NCBI RefSeq assembly: GCF_018006725.1
Contig: NZ_JAGMXV010000022.1
Location: 1-34,902, forward strand
Length of the DNA stretch: 34,902 nt
Source: Rhizorhabdus sp.
Lineage (GTDB): Bacteria; Pseudomonadota; Alphaproteobacteria; Sphingomonadales; Sphingomonadaceae
Reading direction: 5' to 3'
This document shows positions 16,999-25,154 of the stretch, piece after piece; the first letter of the stretch is position 1; each line of letters starts with the position of its first letter. The translations under genes and the position numbers were made by a program. Below the pieces are notes generated by a model. The model ran no database searches. It worked only from the letters and a program-made list of their open reading frames with translations, and was not told where the DNA came from.

Positions 16999-18465
16999 AT
17001 GATTCCGAATCACCGAACAGCTTTCCGCAACATGGCGCCGCTCGCGCTGGCGATCGCCCTCTCAGCTTGCGCATCCGTCCCGGACCTCGGCACCCGCCCC
17101 GCCCTGCGCACGCCCGCCGTGATCGCTTCGGAGCAGAGCCTGGCGGCCAGCAGCACGGGGCAGTGGCCCGGTGACGGATGGTGGCAGGCATTCGGCGATC
17201 CGCAACTCGACGCGCTGATTGCGGAGGGCCTGGCCGGATCGCCCGACGCCGCAGCGGCCGCCGCTCGGCTGCGCCGCGCAGAGGCCGCCGTTCAATCGGC
17301 GGGCGGCGCCCTGCTGCCTTCGCTGGACGTCGCCGGCGAGGGCGGCTGGCAGAAGCAGAGCTACAATCTCGGCTTTCCCAAGGAATTCGTCCCGAAGGGA
17401 TGGAAGCAGCGCGGTCAGGCGACGGCCAATCTCTCCTTCGATCTCGACCTGTGGGGCAAAAACCGGGCGACGCTCGCTGCGGCCACCTCCGAGGCCGAAG
17501 CCGCAAGGATCGAAACCGCGCAGGCTCGCCTCGCCCTCGCGACGTCGATCGCTGCGGCCTATGCCGATCTGGCGCGGCTCTATGCCGATCGCGACGTGCT
17601 TTCCGCCGCCCTCGACCTGCGGATCGCAACGCAGAAGCTCGTCGCCAACCGCGTGGCCACCGGCCTCGATACGCGTGCCGAACTGAAACAGGCCGATGCC
17701 GCGGTACCGACGGCGCGCGCCGATCTGGTCGCGATCGACGACATGATCTCCGCCACCCGCCACCAGCTGGCCGAACTCGTCGGAGCGGGTCCGGATCGCG
17801 GCCTCGCCATCGCACGCCCGACACTCGCCCGGCTGCTTGCGCCGGGACTGCCCGCGCAGACGACCACCGAACTGATCGGTCGCCGACCCGACATCGCGGC
17901 CGCGCGCGCGCGCGCAGAAGCCGCGGCCAGCCGGATCAAAGTCGCCCGGGCGGATTTCTACCCGGCCGTAAGCCTGAGCGCGCTCGTCGGTGTACAGTCG
18001 CTGGGCTTCGACAATCTGGTCAAGAAGGACTCGATCTTCGGCAATGTCGGCCCGGCAATCAGCCTGCCGATCTTCCGCGGCGGCAGCCTGGCCGGACAAT
18101 ATCGCGGCGCCCGTGCGACCTATGACGAGGCGGTGGCCGACTATGATCGGACGATCCTCGCCGCCTATCGCGAGGTCGCGGACGCCGTCACGAGCCAGCG
18201 CTCCATCGCCGAACAGCTGACACAGTCCCGCCAGGCACTGGCCGATTCCGAGGAAGCCTATGCGATTGCGCGCAAGCGCTACGAGGGAGGCCTGTCTACC
18301 TATCTCGATGTATTGACGGCAGAAGAGAGTGTGCTGCAGGCGCGCCGCGCAGCAGCCGATCTCGATGCCCGCAGGTTCGGCATCGACATCGCGCTCGTCC
18401 GTGCGCTGGGCGGCGGCTTTGCCGCGCCTGCCACCGCTTTGTCCAAGGAAGACCAGAATGGCTGA
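16999..18465 (+). CDS. Outer-membrane efflux lipoprotein, NodT family
   Basis: TolC-like trimeric outer-membrane channel of a tripartite drug exporter. The 488-residue protein has a lipoprotein signal with lipobox ALSAC (Cys24), then two OEP repeats (about 65-255 and 270-465) with family motifs DGWWQAFGDPQLDALI, FDLDLWGKNRA, IGRRPDIAAARARAEAA, GPAISLPIFRGGSLAGQY and YEGGLSTYLDVLTAEESVL. The ATG at 16999 has no Shine-Dalgarno; the space is taken by operator 2, so initiation may be leaderless or from Met12 (17032). The last eight bases overlap the next gene, so it is first in the operon OMF-emrA-emrB. Confidence 0.92.
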   Translation: MIPNHRTAFRNMAPLALAIALSACASVPDLGTRPALRTPAVIASEQSLAASSTGQWPGDGWWQAFGDPQLDALIAEGLAGSPDAAAAAARLRRAEAAVQSAGGALLPSLDVAGEGGWQKQSYNLGFPKEFVPKGWKQRGQATANLSFDLDLWGKNRATLAAATSEAEAARIETAQARLALATSIAAAYADLARLYADRDVLSAALDLRIATQKLVANRVATGLDTRAELKQADAAVPTARADLVAIDDMISATRHQLAELVGAGPDRGLAIARPTLARLLAPGLPAQTTTELIGRRPDIAAARARAEAAASRIKVARADFYPAVSLSALVGVQSLGFDNLVKKDSIFGNVGPAISLPIFRGGSLAGQYRGARATYDEAVADYDRTILAAYREVADAVTSQRSIAEQLTQSRQALADSEEAYAIARKRYEGGLSTYLDVLTAEESVLQARRAAADLDARRFGIDIALVRALGGGFAAPATALSKEDQNG

Positions 18466-19582
18466 AGCCGATCAGAAGCCCCAGACCGCTCCCAGCCAGC
18501 CGGCCGGCGAAAGTCCCGAAGCCAAGGAGGCGCGTCAGCAGCAGCGCAAGACCTGGCTGATCCGCTTTGCGATCCTGGTCGCGGCCGTGGCGCTGATCTA
18601 CGGTGCCTGGTATCTGCTGGTCGGGCGCAACCATGTCAGCACCGACAACGCCTATGTTAACGCCGAAGTGGCGCAGGTGACCCCGCTGGTCAGCGCACAG
18701 GTCGTCGAGGTTCTGGTCAGCGACACGCAGCCGGTCAGGAAGGGCGACGTGCTGGTCCGCCTCGATGACAGCAATATCCGGATTGCCTATGCGCAGGCCG
18801 AAGCCGAACTGGCGCGCGCCAAGCGCATGTTCCGCCAGAGCAGCGCGACGAGCCAGGCGCTCGCGGCGCAGGTGACCGCGCGCGGCGCCGATATCGCCAG
18901 CGCCGAGGCCGATTATCAGAAGGCGAAGATCGACCTCGACCGCCGGCTGGCGCTGCAACCCTCGGGCGCCGTCTCGGGTGACGAGCTGACCGCAGCGCGC
19001 AAGGCCTTCGCCGCCGCACAGGCCAAGCTGTCGCAGGCCCGCGCCAACCAGGGTGCCGCCTCAGGCGAACTTGCGGCCAATCAGGCGCTCGTGTCGGGCT
19101 CCACGGTCGAAACCGATCCCGCCGTCCTCGCCGCCAAGGCGAAGCTCGACGCCGCGAGGCTCGACCTCGACCGCGCGGTCATCCGGGCACCGATCGATGG
19201 CGTCGTCACGCGTCGGCAGGTGCAGGTCGGCCAGCGTGTCGCGGTCGGCAATGCCATCATGATGATCGTCCCCGTGTCGAAGGTCTATGTCGACGCCAAT
19301 TTCAAGGAACGGCAGCTGCGCCGCGTCCGCCCCGGCCAGGCCGCGACGCTGACCGCCGACCTTTACGGCAGCGACGTCGTCTATCACGGCAAGGTCGTCG
19401 GCTTCTCGGGCGGCACCGGTTCGGCTTTCGCGCTGATCCCCGCGCAGAACGCTACCGGCAACTGGATCAAGGTCGTCCAGCGCGTTCCCGTCCGCATCGA
19501 GCTCGACCCGAAGGAGCTAGCGGAACATCCGCTCCGCGTGGGCTTGTCGATGGAAGCCGAAGTGGACGTTACCGATCGCTGA
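18458..19582 (+). CDS. emrA: Periplasmic adaptor of the efflux pump (HlyD/EmrA family)
   Basis: Membrane-fusion protein that joins the inner-membrane pump to the outer-membrane channel. The 374 residues comprise a charged cytoplasmic tail (1-32), one membrane helix (about 33-53), and then the EmrA barrel-sandwich and coiled-coil: STDNAYVNAEVAQVTPLVSAQV, a long Ala/Gln/Lys-rich hairpin (about 95-210), DLDRAVIRAPIDGVVTRRQVQVGQ, and VYVDANFKERQLRRVRPGQ. These are textbook EmrA motifs. The ATG overlaps the previous gene by eight bases; the next gene starts four bases after its stop. Confidence 0.93.
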   Translation: MAEADQKPQTAPSQPAGESPEAKEARQQQRKTWLIRFAILVAAVALIYGAWYLLVGRNHVSTDNAYVNAEVAQVTPLVSAQVVEVLVSDTQPVRKGDVLVRLDDSNIRIAYAQAEAELARAKRMFRQSSATSQALAAQVTARGADIASAEADYQKAKIDLDRRLALQPSGAVSGDELTAARKAFAAAQAKLSQARANQGAASGELAANQALVSGSTVETDPAVLAAKAKLDAARLDLDRAVIRAPIDGVVTRRQVQVGQRVAVGNAIMMIVPVSKVYVDANFKERQLRRVRPGQAATLTADLYGSDVVYHGKVVGFSGGTGSAFALIPAQNATGNWIKVVQRVPVRIELDPKELAEHPLRVGLSMEAEVDVTDR

Positions 19583-19586
19583 TCCG

Positions 19587-21113
19587 ATGGCGTCCGTCGA
19601 TCCCTCGTCGCTATTGACCGGCCGCAAGCGCGCCCTCGCCGGGGCCGCGCTTGCGGCCGCAAACCTCATGGTCGTGCTCGACATGACCATCGCCAATGTC
19701 TCGGTGCCGCACATCTCCGGCAACCTCGGCATCTCGGCGAGCCAGGGAACCTGGGTCATCACCTCCTATGCGGTGGCCGAGGCGATCTGCCTGCCGCTGA
19801 CCGGCTGGCTGTCGCAGCGCATCGGTACCGTCCGGCTGTTCATCCTGTCGGTGCTGGGCTTCGGCCTATTCTCGATCCTGTGCGGCCTGTCGCCGACCCT
19901 GGGCGTGCTGGTTGTCGCTCGCATCGGCCAGGGCGTTTGCGGCGGACCGCTCGTGCCGCTGACCCAGACGCTGCTGATGCGGATCTACCCGCCCGAAAAG
20001 CGCCCGCAGGCGATGGGCATATGGGCGATAACGACACTCACCGGCCCCGCTCTGGGCCCGATCATGGGCGGATTCATCAGCGACAATTGGAGCTGGCACT
20101 GGATCTTCTTCATCAACATGCCGATCGTCGCCTTCTGCGCGGGCATCAGCTACGCCATGCTCCGCCAGGCCGAGACGCCGGTTGTCCGCATCCCGATCGA
20201 CAAGATCGGTATCGCCCTGCTCGTGCTGTGGATCGGCTGCTTGCAGATCATGCTCGATATCGGGCGAGAGCATGACTGGTTCGCCGACCCCATGGTCCTC
20301 GGGCTCGGCATCGCCGCGGCGATCTTCTTCATACTGTTCATCGTCTGGGAGTTGACCGACGAGCATCCGGTCGTCGACCTGCGCATCTTCCGCTATCGCG
20401 GCTTCACCTTGAGCGCCTTCACGCTGGCGCTGGGCTTCGGCGCCTATTTCGCCGGCATCGTCGTCATTCCCCAATGGATGCAGCTGTCGCTGGGCTACAC
20501 GGCGACGCAGGCGGGCTTCGCCACCGCCTTCACCGCGATCGCGGCCTTGTTCGTGGCCCGCTTCCCGCCGTTGCTGATGGGCAAGATGGATGCGCGCTTC
20601 GTCCTCAGCTTCGGCCTGATCTGGCTGGGCGGATCGACCCTGCTGCGCACCAACTGGACCAGCGGCGCCGACTTCTGGTCGCTCGCCATGCCGCAGTTCA
20701 TCATGGGCATCGGCATGCCCTTCTTCTTCGTCACCGTGACCTCGATCTCGCTGAGTTCGGTGCCACCGCAGATGGTGACGTCGGCGGCGAGCCTGCAGAA
20801 TCTGCTGCGCACGATCGCGCTCGCCTTTTCCACATCGGTCGTGGTGACCTTCTGGAACGATCAGGCGCGGATGTTCGGCAGCGACCTGTCGGGCAACGTC
20901 AACCCCGACAGCATGACGGCGACGCTGACCGAGCGCGGTTTTTCGAGCGAGCAGATCCGCACGATGATCGCCCAGCTGGTCGACAAGGAGGCGCTGACGC
21001 TGGCGACCGACAAGGTGTTCCTGGTCACGGGTAGCCTGCTGATCGCGATCACCGCGCTCGTATGGCTGGCGCCGCGTCCCAAGATCAGCGGCCCGCCACG
21101 CGGCGGACATTGA
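19587..21113 (+). CDS. emrB: Inner-membrane drug/H+ antiporter, DHA2 MFS (EmrB type)
   Basis: Proton-driven exporter with 14 predicted membrane helices, 508 residues, the usual EmrB length. Motifs: LMVVLDMTIANVSVPHISGNLGIS with SQGTWVITSYAVAEAI (helices 1-2), antiporter motif C as GPALGPIMGG, and NWSWHWIFFINMPI after it. With EmrA and the NodT lipoprotein it forms a complete tripartite pump. The TetR regulator and operators upstream point to induction by a toxic substrate, which cannot be named. The gap to the next gene is 66 bases without a clear hairpin. Confidence 0.94.
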   Translation: MASVDPSSLLTGRKRALAGAALAAANLMVVLDMTIANVSVPHISGNLGISASQGTWVITSYAVAEAICLPLTGWLSQRIGTVRLFILSVLGFGLFSILCGLSPTLGVLVVARIGQGVCGGPLVPLTQTLLMRIYPPEKRPQAMGIWAITTLTGPALGPIMGGFISDNWSWHWIFFINMPIVAFCAGISYAMLRQAETPVVRIPIDKIGIALLVLWIGCLQIMLDIGREHDWFADPMVLGLGIAAAIFFILFIVWELTDEHPVVDLRIFRYRGFTLSAFTLALGFGAYFAGIVVIPQWMQLSLGYTATQAGFATAFTAIAALFVARFPPLLMGKMDARFVLSFGLIWLGGSTLLRTNWTSGADFWSLAMPQFIMGIGMPFFFVTVTSISLSSVPPQMVTSAASLQNLLRTIALAFSTSVVVTFWNDQARMFGSDLSGNVNPDSMTATLTERGFSSEQIRTMIAQLVDKEALTLATDKVFLVTGSLLIAITALVWLAPRPKISGPPRGGH

Positions 21114-21179
21114 ACCAATCGACGCTGCCTGTCGCCCAGGTGCTAGGCCGAAGCGGCGCATCGGGCCTATGATGGGCGC

Positions 21180-22580
21180 ATGACCGCACCTGCATGTTTC
21201 GAACGCCGCCCGCTCCCCCCTGCCCTGATCGAGCAGTTGAGGGGCCTGCTGGGCGACCGGCTCCATTTTGGCGAAGCGATGCGCCGGCAACATGGATCGA
21301 GCGAAGCGCATTTCGATCCGGTGCTGCCCGATGCCGTCGTCTTCCCGCATTCGACCGAGGAGGTCGCGGCACTGGTGCGGCTATGCGTTGCCGCCAATAT
21401 CCCGATCGTGCCCTTCGGCGCAGGCACCTCGCTTGAGGGCAATGCCACGCCGGTGCGCGGTGGCGTCACCATCGACCTGAGCGAGATGAACCGCATTATC
21501 GCGGTCAATCCGGAGGACCTCGACTGCACGGTCGAAGCCGGGGTGCGCCGCGAGCAGTTGAACGCCCATCTGCGCGACCAGGGGCTGTTCTTCCCGATCG
21601 ATCCCGGCGCCAATGCCACGATCGGCGGCATGGCCTCGACCCGCGCCTCAGGCACCAACGCCGTGCGCTACGGCACGATGCGCGAGGCGGTGCTGTCGCT
21701 GACCATCGTCACGCCCGACGGAAAGATCGTGCGCACGGCGCGGCGGGCACGCAAGTCGGCGGCGGGCTACGACCTGACCCGCCTGCTGATCGGCGCGGAA
21801 GGCACGCTGGGCGTCATCACCGAAATCTGTCTGCGCCTGCACGGCATTCCGGAGGCGATCTCGTCGGCCGTCTGCCCGTTCGCGACGCTCGGCGGGGCGG
21901 TGGACACGGTCGTACAGGCGATCCAGATCGGCGTGCCGATGGCGCGCATCGAACTGCTCGACGCGGCGCAGATGCGCGCCTGCAACGCCTATTCGAAGCT
22001 CGATTATCCCGAGCAGACGACGCTGCTGTTCGAGTTCCACGGCTCCGAACGCCATGTCGAGGAGCAGGTGGCCACGGTTCGCGATCTCGCCGCCGCCCAT
22101 GGCGGTGGGCCTTTCCTCTGGTCCAACCTGCCCGAGGAACGAACGCGGCTGTGGAAGGCGCGGCACGAGGCCTATTATGCGGCGATGAACCAGCGTCCGG
22201 GGGCGGTCGGCCTGACGACCGATGTCTGCGTGCCGATCAGCCGGCTCGCCGACTGCATATTGGAAACGCGGCGGGACCTGGACGGATGCGCGGTGCCGGC
22301 AACCATCGTCGGCCATGTCGGCGACGGCAATTTCCACGTCGTCTTCGCGATCGATCCGAAGGCACTCGAGGAGATGCACCAGGTCGAGGCGCTCAACGCC
22401 CGGCTGGTCGCCCGCGCCCTGTCGATGGACGGCAGCTGCACCGGCGAGCATGGCATCGGCCTTGGCAAGCAGGACTTCCTGGTCGACGAACTGGGCGAGG
22501 CGGTCGAGATGATGCGGACGATAAAGCGCGCGCTCGATCCGAAAGACCTGTTCAATCCGGGCAAGATATTCCAGCTTTGA
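21180..22580 (+). CDS. FAD-linked oxidase, D-lactate dehydrogenase (cytochrome) type
   Basis: Flavoprotein of the vanillyl-alcohol-oxidase fold that oxidises D-lactate or a related D-2-hydroxyacid and passes electrons to the respiratory chain. The 466 residues show the FAD_binding_4 domain (about 47-185: IPIVPFGAGTSLEGN, PGANATIGGMASTRASGTNAVRYG) and the C-terminal FAD-oxidase domain with GHVGDGNFHVVF, GSCTGEHGIGLGKQ and DPKDLFNPGKI. The architecture matches GlcD/DLD1/human LDHD; no Fe-S subunit is adjacent, which favours the single-subunit type. It is followed after 46 bases by an esterase gene on the same strand. Confidence 0.9.
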   Translation: MTAPACFERRPLPPALIEQLRGLLGDRLHFGEAMRRQHGSSEAHFDPVLPDAVVFPHSTEEVAALVRLCVAANIPIVPFGAGTSLEGNATPVRGGVTIDLSEMNRIIAVNPEDLDCTVEAGVRREQLNAHLRDQGLFFPIDPGANATIGGMASTRASGTNAVRYGTMREAVLSLTIVTPDGKIVRTARRARKSAAGYDLTRLLIGAEGTLGVITEICLRLHGIPEAISSAVCPFATLGGAVDTVVQAIQIGVPMARIELLDAAQMRACNAYSKLDYPEQTTLLFEFHGSERHVEEQVATVRDLAAAHGGGPFLWSNLPEERTRLWKARHEAYYAAMNQRPGAVGLTTDVCVPISRLADCILETRRDLDGCAVPATIVGHVGDGNFHVVFAIDPKALEEMHQVEALNARLVARALSMDGSCTGEHGIGLGKQDFLVDELGEAVEMMRTIKRALDPKDLFNPGKIFQL

Positions 22581-22626
22581 GCCGAGGCGCGGAATCGCGT
22601 CCGGAGCAGGCAGGAGAGACCGAAGG

Positions 22627-23568
22627 ATGAGCAGCCGTCACCTCGTCGATGCGGAGATCGTACCGCTGATCGACATCTTCGCCGAGATGGCCTTCACCCC
22701 CGAGGCACTGTCCGCGCTACGCGAGGCCCCGATGACGGCCCCCACCCCGCCCGACGATCGGGTCCGGCACGAGTGCGTGACGGTGCCGGGACCCGCGGGC
22801 GCGGCGGACATCGACCTGCACATCCTGACTCCGGTAAATGCGAAGGGGCCGCTGCCTCTGATCTACCATATCCACGGCGGCGGCTATATCGTCGGCAAGG
22901 CGTCCGAGATGGTGCTGCGGCATCAGGGGCTCGTGGCCGAACTCGGCTGCGCGCTGGCGTCGGTCGAATATCGCCTCGCGCCGGAGACGCCCTTTCCCGG
23001 CGCGATCGAGGATTGCTATGCGGGCCTCGCCTGGATGTTCGAGCATGCTGCCGAGCGCGGAATAGACAAGGAGCGCGTCGGCGTGATGGGCGAAAGCGCG
23101 GGCGGCGGCTTCGCGGCGGCCCTCGCCCTGCTGGCGCGGGACAGGGGCGAGTATCGCCTCGCCTTTCAGCACCTGGTCTATCCGATGCTCGACGACCGCA
23201 CCGGTACGCTGTCCGAACCGCACCCTTATGTGGGCGAATATGTCTGGACCGCGTCCAGCAACCGCTTCGGCTGGTCGGCGCTGCTGGGGCGGGAGCCCGG
23301 CGGGGACGATGTCTCGCCTTATGCCGCACCAGCGCGCGCGACCGACCTGACGGGCCTCCCGCCGGCCTTCATCTACACCGGCGCGCTCGACCTCTTCCTG
23401 GAGGAAGATCTCGATTATGCGCGACGTCTGGCGCGGGCCGGGGTCCCGGTCGAGTTCCACCTGTTTCCCGGCGCTTTCCATGGATTCGAGATGGCGGCGG
23501 AGTCGCATCTGGCGAAGGAGGCAAGCCGGCTGAGCCTGTCCGCCCTGCGTCGTTTCATGCGTCTCTAG
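22627..23568 (+). CDS. Alpha/beta hydrolase, hormone-sensitive-lipase family esterase
   Basis: Carboxylesterase of family IV, 313 residues, cytosolic. The oxyanion-hole motif HGGGYIVG (His83-Gly86), the nucleophile elbow GESAGG (Ser157), Asp255 (GALDLFLE) and His285 (FHGFE) make a complete catalytic set. Short acyl or aryl esters are the usual substrates. ATG 22627 has GGAGAG in the upstream gap. Linkage to the D-lactate dehydrogenase suggests the hydrolase may release the hydroxyacid that the dehydrogenase oxidises, which is inference. Confidence 0.92.
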   Translation: MSSRHLVDAEIVPLIDIFAEMAFTPEALSALREAPMTAPTPPDDRVRHECVTVPGPAGAADIDLHILTPVNAKGPLPLIYHIHGGGYIVGKASEMVLRHQGLVAELGCALASVEYRLAPETPFPGAIEDCYAGLAWMFEHAAERGIDKERVGVMGESAGGGFAAALALLARDRGEYRLAFQHLVYPMLDDRTGTLSEPHPYVGEYVWTASSNRFGWSALLGREPGGDDVSPYAAPARATDLTGLPPAFIYTGALDLFLEEDLDYARRLARAGVPVEFHLFPGAFHGFEMAAESHLAKEASRLSLSALRRFMRL

Positions 23569-23589
23569 GAGAAGCGCGCAGAGCCGCCA

Positions 23590-23997
23590 TCAGGCGGGGA
23601 CGCGCTCCTTGCGGATCATCGCCGACGCCATGTTTCGCAAGGCGTCGGCCATCTTCGTCGAGAAGTCGGCCTCCAGCCCCTGCGCCGCGCCATGCTCGGC
23701 GATCGCGCGCTGCATCGCGTCGGCCCATTGCTGCGCGGTCTGCGCGGTGACCGCGATCGCCCCGTGGAGCGACATCACGCATTTGCCGGGATTGTCGACG
23801 AACCAGTCCCTCGGACCGCCGAGCCAGGCGGTGAGGAAGCCGGTCAGCGAGTGGCGCATAGGATCGAGTTCCCCGGCATGGAGCGCGCGGAGCTCGGCAT
23901 AGGCCGGATCCTCGTCCATCAGATCGTAGAAGCGATCGACGATCGCCCGCACGGCGGGCTCCCCTCCGACCATGTCGAACGGCGTTGTCCTGTTCAT
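23590..23997 (-). CDS. Group II truncated haemoglobin
   Basis: Small haem protein (135 residues, 2-on-2 globin) that binds O2 or NO. Key positions are visible: Tyr24 (B10) in VDRFYDLMDEDP, the LTGFLTAWLGGP block of group II, proximal His78 (F8) in VMSLHGAIAV, and Trp91 (G8) in QQWADAM. The usual RRRH near F8 is replaced by CVMSLH. A GGGAGGAGG ribosome site lies before the ATG. A FixK/FNR-like box 61 bases upstream points to induction at low oxygen. It is convergent with the esterase gene, with a 21-base gap. Confidence 0.92.
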   Translation of the reverse strand: MNRTTPFDMVGGEPAVRAIVDRFYDLMDEDPAYAELRALHAGELDPMRHSLTGFLTAWLGGPRDWFVDNPGKCVMSLHGAIAVTAQTAQQWADAMQRAIAEHGAAQGLEADFSTKMADALRNMASAMIRKERVPA

Positions 23998-24057
23998 CGT
24001 GCGGGCCTCCTCCCAGATATGCTCCGGCTTTGATGGAGGCTGCGCCGCTCAGGCGCC

Positions 24058-24071
24058 TTGATCTTGGTCAA
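24058..24071 (-). promoter_or_regulatory. FNR/FixK-type box of the haemoglobin gene
   Basis: TTGATCTTGGTCAA matches the rhizobial FixK pattern TTGAT-N4-GTCAA and nine of ten conserved bases of the FNR box. If it acts at -41.5, transcription would start near 24023, leaving about 26 leader bases that contain the strong ribosome site. Confidence 0.72.
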
Positions 24072-24261
24072 AGCAACATGAGCGATCGTTAATCCGGCAA
24101 CCGGAGCGGGATCGACTTTTTGGATTTAAGAACAGCGACTTGTGGCGTTTTGCTTCATCCAACCTTGCCGCAGCTTAACGTGCATCGTGGCGCCGGTCGG
24201 GCGAATATCCTGTCAGCGAGACGAGGCCGATGACCTCGCCGTCGCAGGACGAAAGGATAGC

Positions 24262-24513
24262 ATGATGTTGAAGACAGCCCTTCGCTTTACTGCCCTGACC
24301 GTCGCGATCGCGGGGCTCGGCACCACCCTGGTCATGGGCGCAGCCAATGCGCAGACCCCGACCAGCGACGTGCCGCTCTGTTCGCGGACGATCACCGACA
24401 AATGCATGAACCCGTCGCAGGCGCCGGGCCGGCACGTCGCCCACACGACGCACAAGGCCCATCATGTGCGCCACGCCCCCGCGACCAAAGCCAAGCCGAC
24501 CACCGCCGGCTGA
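24262..24513 (+). CDS. Small secreted protein of unknown function
   Basis: An 83-residue exported protein. The signal peptide is clear: MMLKTALRFTALTVAIAGLG with a likely cut at ANA before QTPTSD. The mature peptide of about 52 residues has two Cys (PLCSRTITDKCMNPSQ), which could form one disulfide, then a His/Lys/Ala-rich tail (HVAHTTHKAHHVRHA) that may bind metal or be disordered. I do not know a family for it. ATG 24262 follows GAAAGGA; the in-frame start at 24142 gives no signal peptide. A terminator hairpin follows 26 bases after the stop, so it is monocistronic. Confidence 0.75.
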   Translation: MMLKTALRFTALTVAIAGLGTTLVMGAANAQTPTSDVPLCSRTITDKCMNPSQAPGRHVAHTTHKAHHVRHAPATKAKPTTAG

Positions 24514-24539
24514 TATCCGGACACCCGACCGAAGCGATC

Positions 24540-24567
24540 AAGGGAGTGGCAACCGGCGCTCCCTTTT
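24540..24567 (+). terminator. Intrinsic terminator after the small secreted protein
   Basis: AAGGGAG (24540-24546) pairs with CTCCCTT (24559-24565), with further partial pairing inside the loop, and the hairpin is followed by TT to make a TTTT tail. Confidence 0.75.
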
Positions 24568-24721
24568 CGCATGCGGCGCGGGGCTTGTCGCTGGTAATGC
24601 TGCGTCGTTGCTAGGGCATTTTCTAATTGCGCTTGCCCTCAAGAGCGACGAGTCGACCAACGACCCAATTGCGGACATCGGAAGCGACGAACTAACACTG
24701 CGTCTTCGGAGGGGATTCGGG

Positions 24722-25042
24722 ATGAACGGATTTCAGATCTTCACTTCCATATTCGCAGTAACAGCGATGGCAGTCAGCTTGACTGCCGTTGTCGCAGTCC
24801 TGCGATCTGACCTTCGCCACAAGTGGCTGTGGGTTATCGGCTCTCTCGTGGGTTTCATCGGCCCCGGCATCAACTGGACCGTGCCGGACGACATTACCCT
24901 ACTGTTTGGAGTATCCATCCCACCGGTGATAGTGTTCAAGTTGCTCGCCGCTGGGCAATGGTATGTGAAAACAGGCTTCCCGATTGTTGCAATAGTGGCA
25001 CTGGCGCGCTCCCGCTCTGGCTCTTCGGAAGAACCTTCATAG
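24722..25042 (+). CDS. Small membrane protein of unknown function, atypical base composition
   Basis: A 106-residue protein with three or four membrane segments: FQIFTSIFAVTAMAVSLTAV (about 4-24), LWVIGSLVGFIGPGINW (about 36-55), TLLFGVSIPPVIVFKLLA (about 60-80) and GFPIVAIVALA (about 87-97), ending in a Ser/Arg-rich tail. I do not recognise the family. The ATG at 24722 has GGAGGGG nine bases upstream. The gene and flanks (about 24590-25150) use A/T-ending codons and are visibly less GC-rich than everything around, which suggests recent acquisition. An upstream in-frame extension to 24464 overlaps the previous gene and is unlikely. Coding status rests on the ribosome site and the hydrophobic pattern. 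Confidence 0.6.
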   Translation: MNGFQIFTSIFAVTAMAVSLTAVVAVLRSDLRHKWLWVIGSLVGFIGPGINWTVPDDITLLFGVSIPPVIVFKLLAAGQWYVKTGFPIVAIVALARSRSGSSEEPS

Positions 25043-25154
25043 ACACGCGTTGCGGTGCGTAGGACGGCCGCTTTCCACCCCATTCGAGCCATCAGCGGGC
25101 TCACTACGCGGCTCCAAATCAGCCGATCATCCAGCTGCTATTTGGACATCCTTC

